The translations under genes were made by a program, and so were the position numbers. A stretch of DNA of 5,526 nt from positions 1 to 5,526 of the forward strand of contig JBDSTZ010000557.1 of assembly GCA_039927975.1 (NCBI GenBank), read 5' to 3'. Below, one piece after another: positions 1-3,201 of this stretch; within the stretch, counting starts at the first letter, position 1; every line of letters starts with the position of its first letter. The DNA comes from JBDSTZ01 sp039927975. Its GTDB lineage: Bacteria; Pseudomonadota; Gammaproteobacteria; Burkholderiales; Burkholderiaceae_D. The notes under the pieces are model-generated. The model saw nothing but the letters and a program-made list of their open reading frames with translations, made no database searches and was not told the origin of the DNA.

Positions 1-78
1 AATCGAAACGGCCAGAGGGCCGGCGTTGTTGCAGCGTGCATGTACAAACATCATGTTGAGTTTCCGTTTTTTTACCAG

Positions 79-95
79 CATAGCGAGTCGCTATG
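79..95. promoter_or_regulatory. Perfect 17-bp dyad, possible operator
   Basis: The sequence CATAGCGAGTCGCTATG is a perfect palindrome with 8-bp arms around a single central G. That geometry suits a homodimeric DNA-binding regulator better than a terminator: the T-rich stretch lies on the left of the dyad, so neither strand has a U-run following the hairpin. The weak promoter-like pair TTGAGT (56-61) and CATAGC (79-84) would put the dyad over the -10 element, where a bound protein would repress. The dyad is seen directly; the operator role is inference, and no regulator gene is in the window. Confidence 0.35.
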
Positions 96-162
96 TCCGC
101 TTCCGTACGCTGGCGCGCATTGCAGCGTTCACGCAACAAGTGCTTCCGGCTTCGGCGCTCCC

Positions 163-188
163 GCACGTTTGAGCCATATCAAACGTGC
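163..188. promoter_or_regulatory. Perfect 10-bp inverted repeat in the leader
   Basis: The arms GCACGTTTGA and TCAAACGTGC are exact reverse complements separated by a 6-base spacer (GCCATA). The element ends 77 bases before the ATG at 266. It is followed by a C-rich run rather than T residues, so it does not look like an intrinsic terminator on the plus strand, and the minus-strand side has no T-run either. It could be an operator or a hairpin in the 5' untranslated RNA of the PRC-barrel gene. The symmetry is certain; the role is inferred. Confidence 0.4.
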
Positions 189-253
189 CCCTCCCCCCGG
201 ACCTACGCTGGCCAGTGAGCTTGCGTGCTCACCAAATACCTCATCCACAGACC

Positions 254-258
254 AGGAG
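254..258 (+). promoter_or_regulatory. Shine-Dalgarno site fixing the PRC-barrel start
   Basis: AGGAG lies 7 bases before the ATG at 266, which is ideal spacing. It selects that ATG over the in-frame upstream ATG at 185. That earlier codon lies within the right arm of the inverted repeat, has no comparable ribosome binding site, and would add 27 residues with no resemblance to the domain. Confidence 0.85.
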
Positions 259-265
259 AACCACG

Positions 266-961
266 ATGACTTACGCAGACCGCGACAGGTATGGGATGTA
301 CAAAGACAGCGACAGCGCGGGCCCGGGGCCGGCGCTGATGGGCGCCGACACGCTGATCGGCGACAGTGTCGTCAATGGCGAAGACGACAATCTGGGCGAC
401 ATCAAGGAAATCATGCTCGACATGCGCAACGGCCAGGTGGCCTACGCCGTACTGGCCTTCGGCGGTTTTCTGGGCATGGGCGAAAAACTGTTCGCCGTGC
501 CCTGGCAGGCGCTGCAACTGGACACCGTCAACAAGCGCTTCGTGCTCAACGTCGACAAGGAGCGCCTGAAGAACGCGCCGGGCTTCAACGCCGACGCCTG
601 GCCCGACATGAGCGACGTCGGCTGGGCCAACCAGATCCACACCTTCTACGGCACCGATCCGAACAGCAGCGGCATGATGGGCGGCGGTGTGCCAATGGGC
701 GGCATGGTCGGCGGGGCCGGCCGTGGCGCCGGCATGGGCGCGGGCATGGGCGCGGCGATGGGCTCGGGCATGGGCGGCGCCGGCAGTGGCATGAGTTCGG
801 GCGCCGGCTCGGAAGTGGGCGGCGACCTCGGCACATCGTCGAGCGGCGGCTCGATGGGAACCTCGGGCGGCAGCGGCTTGGGCAGCAGCGACCTGGGCAC
901 GAGTGATCTGGGCACCAGCAGGACCACGGTGATCAAGCCGGGCAGCGATACCGATATCTAA
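266..961 (+). CDS. PRC-barrel domain protein with Gly/Met/Ser-rich tail
   Basis: This predicted 231-residue protein starts at the ATG at 266, chosen for its AGGAG site, and ends at TAA (959-961). Residues about 24-118 form a PRC-barrel domain. Typical features are the opening GDSVVN, the LGDIKEIMLD strand pair, VAYAVLAFGGFLGMGEKLFAVPW (residues 58-80) and DKERLKNAPGF (97-107), then WPDMSDVGWANQIHTFYG. This is the form common in small Burkholderiales proteins annotated as PRC-barrel or photosystem-reaction-centre-like. In photosynthetic bacteria the fold occurs in reaction-centre subunit H, and it also occurs in the RNA-processing factor RimM; the role of stand-alone proteins like this one is not settled. 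From about residue 133 to the end the protein is low complexity: a Gly/Met segment (137-176) with ten Met by residue 197, then Gly/Ser with SDLGT repeats (208-217). No signal peptide or membrane segment is evident, so it is probably cytoplasmic. It converges on hrpA. The domain is confident; the tail's role is unknown. Confidence 0.88.
   Translation: MTYADRDRYGMYKDSDSAGPGPALMGADTLIGDSVVNGEDDNLGDIKEIMLDMRNGQVAYAVLAFGGFLGMGEKLFAVPWQALQLDTVNKRFVLNVDKERLKNAPGFNADAWPDMSDVGWANQIHTFYGTDPNSSGMMGGGVPMGGMVGGAGRGAGMGAGMGAAMGSGMGGAGSGMSSGAGSEVGGDLGTSSSGGSMGTSGGSGLGSSDLGTSDLGTSRTTVIKPGSDTDI
731..778 (+). repeat. Four 12-bp tandem repeats coding GMGA-type units
   Basis: Four consecutive 12-base units (two exact copies of GGCATGGGCGCG, then two variants) encode GMGA, GMGA, AMGS and GMGG, residues 156-171 of the PRC-barrel protein. 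The array keeps frame and could change length by slippage without disrupting the gene. It explains part of the Gly/Met richness of the tail. Confidence 0.75.
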
Positions 962-969
962 AACTGCGT

Positions 970-998
970 GGCGCGGGAAGGCGAATCCAACCCGCGCC
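970..998. terminator. GC-rich hairpin after the PRC-barrel stop, possible terminator
   Basis: GGCGCGGG (970-977) pairs perfectly with CCCGCGCC (991-998) over a 13-base loop, starting 8 bases after the TAA of the PRC-barrel gene. There is no T-run after it on the plus strand, so it would be an imperfect intrinsic terminator there. Read on the minus strand, a short TTTT follows the stem after six bases, so it might stop transcription arriving from hrpA, about 190 bases past that gene's stop. A transcript-end stabiliser is another option. The stem is certain; the terminator role is tentative. Confidence 0.35.
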
Positions 999-1030
999 CT
1001 GCGCGAGCACCAGGCGCGTATGGGCGTTCT

Positions 1031-1146
1031 GTTCGCAGTGCTGTTTGTTCGAACACGGTTCTGATCGAGCGCCCTTCCTTGCGCTCGCTCTGTTCGCGCA
1101 CAATTTTGTTCGCGCACCTGCGCGTTCGCGTCGGCTCCGTTCGCGC
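1031..1146. repeat. Phased GTTCGCG-type motif array between convergent genes
   Basis: On the plus strand the motif GTTCGCG or a close relative recurs with a nearly constant step. Starts are 1031 (GTTCGCA), 1047 (GTTCGAA), 1063 (GATCGAG), 1092, 1108, 1124 and 1139 (all four GTTCGCG). Steps are 16 and 16 within the first block and 16, 16 and 15 within the second, with a 29-base gap occupied by a hairpin. Two copies are longer exact repeats: TGTTCGCGCAC at 1091-1101 and 1107-1117. The copy at 1047 lies within the 10-bp palindrome TGTTCGAACA (1046-1055). The stretch has no credible reading frame. It may be a degenerate intergenic repeat or a multi-site binding region; no function can be assigned from sequence. 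Confidence 0.5.
1066..1087. repeat. Inverted repeat with 7-bp GC-rich arms
   Basis: CGAGCGC (1066-1072) and GCGCTCG (1081-1087) are exact reverse complements around an 8-base pyrimidine loop (CCCTTCCTT minus its first C). No T-run follows on either strand, so it is not a canonical terminator. It fills the gap between the two phased blocks of the GTTCGCG array. With the hairpin at 970-998 it is one of two strong stems in the convergent intergenic space, where bidirectional termination or mRNA-end protection would be expected. Confidence 0.4.
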
Positions 1147-1191
1147 GCCTTCCACCTCGGGCGCAGGCATTGCACTTGGGATGTGAACAGC

Positions 1192-3201
1192 CTATCGCTG
1201 CATCGACTCCCACACCTTCTGCAGACGCTTGGGCGAGACCGGCATCGGCGTACGCAGTTCCTGGGCGAACAGCGACACCCGCAGTTCCTCCAGCATCCAG
1301 CGGAACTCGACCATGCGCGGGTCGGTGTTCTTGCCGGCCTGGATCTTTGAAATACGCAGGAACTGGCTGGCGGCCGTGGTCCACTCGGCCATCAGCTTGG
1401 TGTCGCGCGCCGGGTCACCGCGCAGCTTTTCGATGCGCACGTTCATCGCCTTCAGGTAGCGCGGAAAATGCGATAGCTGGCTGAACTCGGTCTCGGTGAC
1501 AAAGCGCTTGTGCACCAGTGCCTGCAACTGGCTTTGCATGTCGGCCGCCGCCGCTGTCGGCAAGCCCTGCAATTTCTTGGGCAAGCCGTGGAACTCGGTG
1601 AGCACCTGCGACACCAGCCGCGCGATTTCATTGACCAGCAGACCGAGGCGCGACTTGCCTTCTTCCTTGCGCTTGTTGAATGCTGCCGCGTCAGCCGGCA
1701 ACGGATCCTGCAGGCAGGCGATATCGATCGCCTTCTGGATAATCTGGTCGCGCAACTCTTCCTGCGAGCCGAGCGCCATGAACTGCATCCCCATCTGCTG
1801 CATGCCGGGGATGTTCTTCTCCACAAACTTGAGCTGCTCCTTGAACTGCAGGGCAAACAGGCGGCGCAAGCCGATCCGGTGCGTACGCGCGGCAACGGTC
1901 GGATCGTCGAACACTTCCAGATCGCAGTGCGTGCCCTTGTCGACCAGGGCTGGAAAACCGATCAGCGTCAACTTGCCCTGCACGATTTCCAGCAGCTCAG
2001 GCAGTTCGCCAAAGGTCCAGGCGGTGAGCCCGGTGTGCTGGCTGACCACCGGCGTCGTGGAAGGCGGCGGCTTGGCGCCGGGCGGACTGCCCTTGGGGAG
2101 CGCCGGTTTGCCCGTTGCGCCGCCAGCGGCGGGAACCGCGGCCACTGCAACCGTCACCGTCGCTTCCGCCAGCTTCTGGAAACTCTGGCGCGCCTGTCCA
2201 CCGAACTCGGCTTGCAAGGTGGCCAGGTTGCGTCCCATGTCAAGCTGCCTGCCGTGTTCGTCGATCACCTTGAAATTCATGAAGTGATGCGCCGGCAAGG
2301 TTTCGATCTTGAAGTCGCTGGTCAGCACGCTCAGGCTGGTCTGGGCACGCACGTCGGCGATCAGCGCGTCGAGCAGATCGCCGCGGCCGAATTTGCCGGC
2401 GTCCTGCACCCGCTCGCAAAAGCGCGCCGCGTAATCGGGCAGCGGCACGCAGTGGCGGCGCAGTTTCTGCGGCAAGGACTTAAGCAGCAGATGCACCTTT
2501 TCCTTCAGCATGCCCGGCACCAGCCATTCGGCGCGTTCGCGCGGCAACTGGTTGAGGGCGAACAGCGGCACCGACAGCGTCACGCCGTCGCGCGCGCTGC
2601 CCGGCTCGAAATGATAGGTGAGTGCCATCTCGATGCCGGTCACCGTCAGCGTCTTGGGAAACAGCTCGGTCGTCACGCCAGCCGCCTCGTGCCGCATCAA
2701 TTCTTCGCGGTTGAGGAACAGCAGTTTCGGATTGTCACGCGTGGCATCCTTGTGCCACTTCTCGAACCCGGCGCCGTTGACGATATCGGCCGGAATCAGC
2801 TTGTCGTAAAACGCCGCGATCAGATGGTCGTCGACCAGCACGTCGAGCCGGCGCGACTTGTGTTCGAGATTCTCGATCTCCTTGACCAGCTTGTGATTGT
2901 GCGCGAAGAACGGCGCGCGGGTCTCGTAATCGCCCGCCACAAGCGCGTCCTGGATGAAGATCTGGCGCGCTTCGAACGGGTTGAACTGGCCGAAGTGAAT
3001 GCGGCGCTGCGCGTACACCACCAGGCCGTACAGCGTGGCGCGTTCGGAAGCGCTCACTTGCGCGGCGCGCTTCTCCCAGCGCGGCTCGCCCCACGATTTC
3101 TTCAGCAGATGGCTGGCGACGCGCTCGATCCATTCCGGCTGGATTTGCGCCACGCAGCGCGCGTACAGCCGCGTGGTGTCGACCAGTTCGGCCGCCATCA
3201 C
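1192..3201 (-). CDS. HrpA helicase, C-terminal part (DUF3418), displaced by frameshift
   Basis: This 669-residue frame is the C-terminal half of HrpA, not an independent gene. Read from the GTG at 3201 or the ATG at 3198, it opens in mid-domain with MAAELVDTTRLYARCVAQI, matching the E. coli HrpA stretch after KKPPKWV. The same frame extends upstream to 3267, adding 22 residues (GARGIRFHIWPGS..., ending GKW) that belong to the conserved protein. Family-typical segments are PEWIERVASHLLKK (22-35), LEHKSRRLDVLVDD (112-125), FMNFKVIDEHGRQLDMGRNL (307-326) and HRIGLRRLFALQFKEQLK (441-458), followed by a helical C-terminus ending at TAG (1192-1194). DUF3418 is specific to bacterial HrpA-type helicases; it follows the helicase core and is thought to contribute to RNA or ribosome engagement. 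A low-complexity Ala/Pro/Gly/Lys linker sits at residues 350-389 (bases 2035-2154). No further disruption is visible, so decay has not progressed, or the break is an artefact. Confidence 0.9.
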   Translation of the reverse strand: MMAAELVDTTRLYARCVAQIQPEWIERVASHLLKKSWGEPRWEKRAAQVSASERATLYGLVVYAQRRIHFGQFNPFEARQIFIQDALVAGDYETRAPFFAHNHKLVKEIENLEHKSRRLDVLVDDHLIAAFYDKLIPADIVNGAGFEKWHKDATRDNPKLLFLNREELMRHEAAGVTTELFPKTLTVTGIEMALTYHFEPGSARDGVTLSVPLFALNQLPRERAEWLVPGMLKEKVHLLLKSLPQKLRRHCVPLPDYAARFCERVQDAGKFGRGDLLDALIADVRAQTSLSVLTSDFKIETLPAHHFMNFKVIDEHGRQLDMGRNLATLQAEFGGQARQSFQKLAEATVTVAVAAVPAAGGATGKPALPKGSPPGAKPPPSTTPVVSQHTGLTAWTFGELPELLEIVQGKLTLIGFPALVDKGTHCDLEVFDDPTVAARTHRIGLRRLFALQFKEQLKFVEKNIPGMQQMGMQFMALGSQEELRDQIIQKAIDIACLQDPLPADAAAFNKRKEEGKSRLGLLVNEIARLVSQVLTEFHGLPKKLQGLPTAAAADMQSQLQALVHKRFVTETEFSQLSHFPRYLKAMNVRIEKLRGDPARDTKLMAEWTTAASQFLRISKIQAGKNTDPRMVEFRWMLEELRVSLFAQELRTPMPVSPKRLQKVWESMQR

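Larger units (their letters stand above)
1..265. other. Non-coding leader upstream of the PRC-barrel gene
   Basis: I see no credible gene here. The frames that stay open across it have no family-like sequence and run antisense to, or out of frame with, the PRC-barrel gene. It holds a small GC hairpin (CGGCC, AGAG loop, GGCCG, bases 9-22) that could be the tail of an upstream transcription unit, a T-rich stretch at 61-73, and two perfect inverted repeats listed separately. A 9-bp direct repeat, TTGCAGCGT, occurs at 29-37 and 120-128. No strong sigma-70 promoter is visible. The best pair is TTGAGT at 56-61 and CATAGC at 79-84, 17 bp apart, and it is weak at the -10 element. The promoter of the downstream gene presumably lies here, but I cannot place it with confidence. 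Confidence 0.6.

Noticed and set aside
185..187. ATG at 185 as the start of the PRC-barrel gene
   Set aside because: There is no well-spaced ribosome binding site, it lies in the arm of an inverted repeat, and the extra 27 residues look unlike protein. The ATG at 266 has AGGAG at ideal distance.
209..224. Sigma-54-like promoter (TGGC at 209-212, TTGC at 221-224)
   Set aside because: The distance between the GG and GC elements is one base longer than the strict sigma-54 spacing, and the inner bases match poorly.
1047..1054. GTTCGAAC resembling a tRNA T-loop
   Set aside because: The flanking bases do not form a T stem, and no acceptor, D or anticodon arm can be drawn around it.
203..1384. Minus-strand open frame (393 codons) crossing the PRC-barrel gene, the intergenic space and the end of hrpA
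   Set aside because: It overlaps two genes recognised by their protein families and is an Ala/His/Arg-rich GC artefact.
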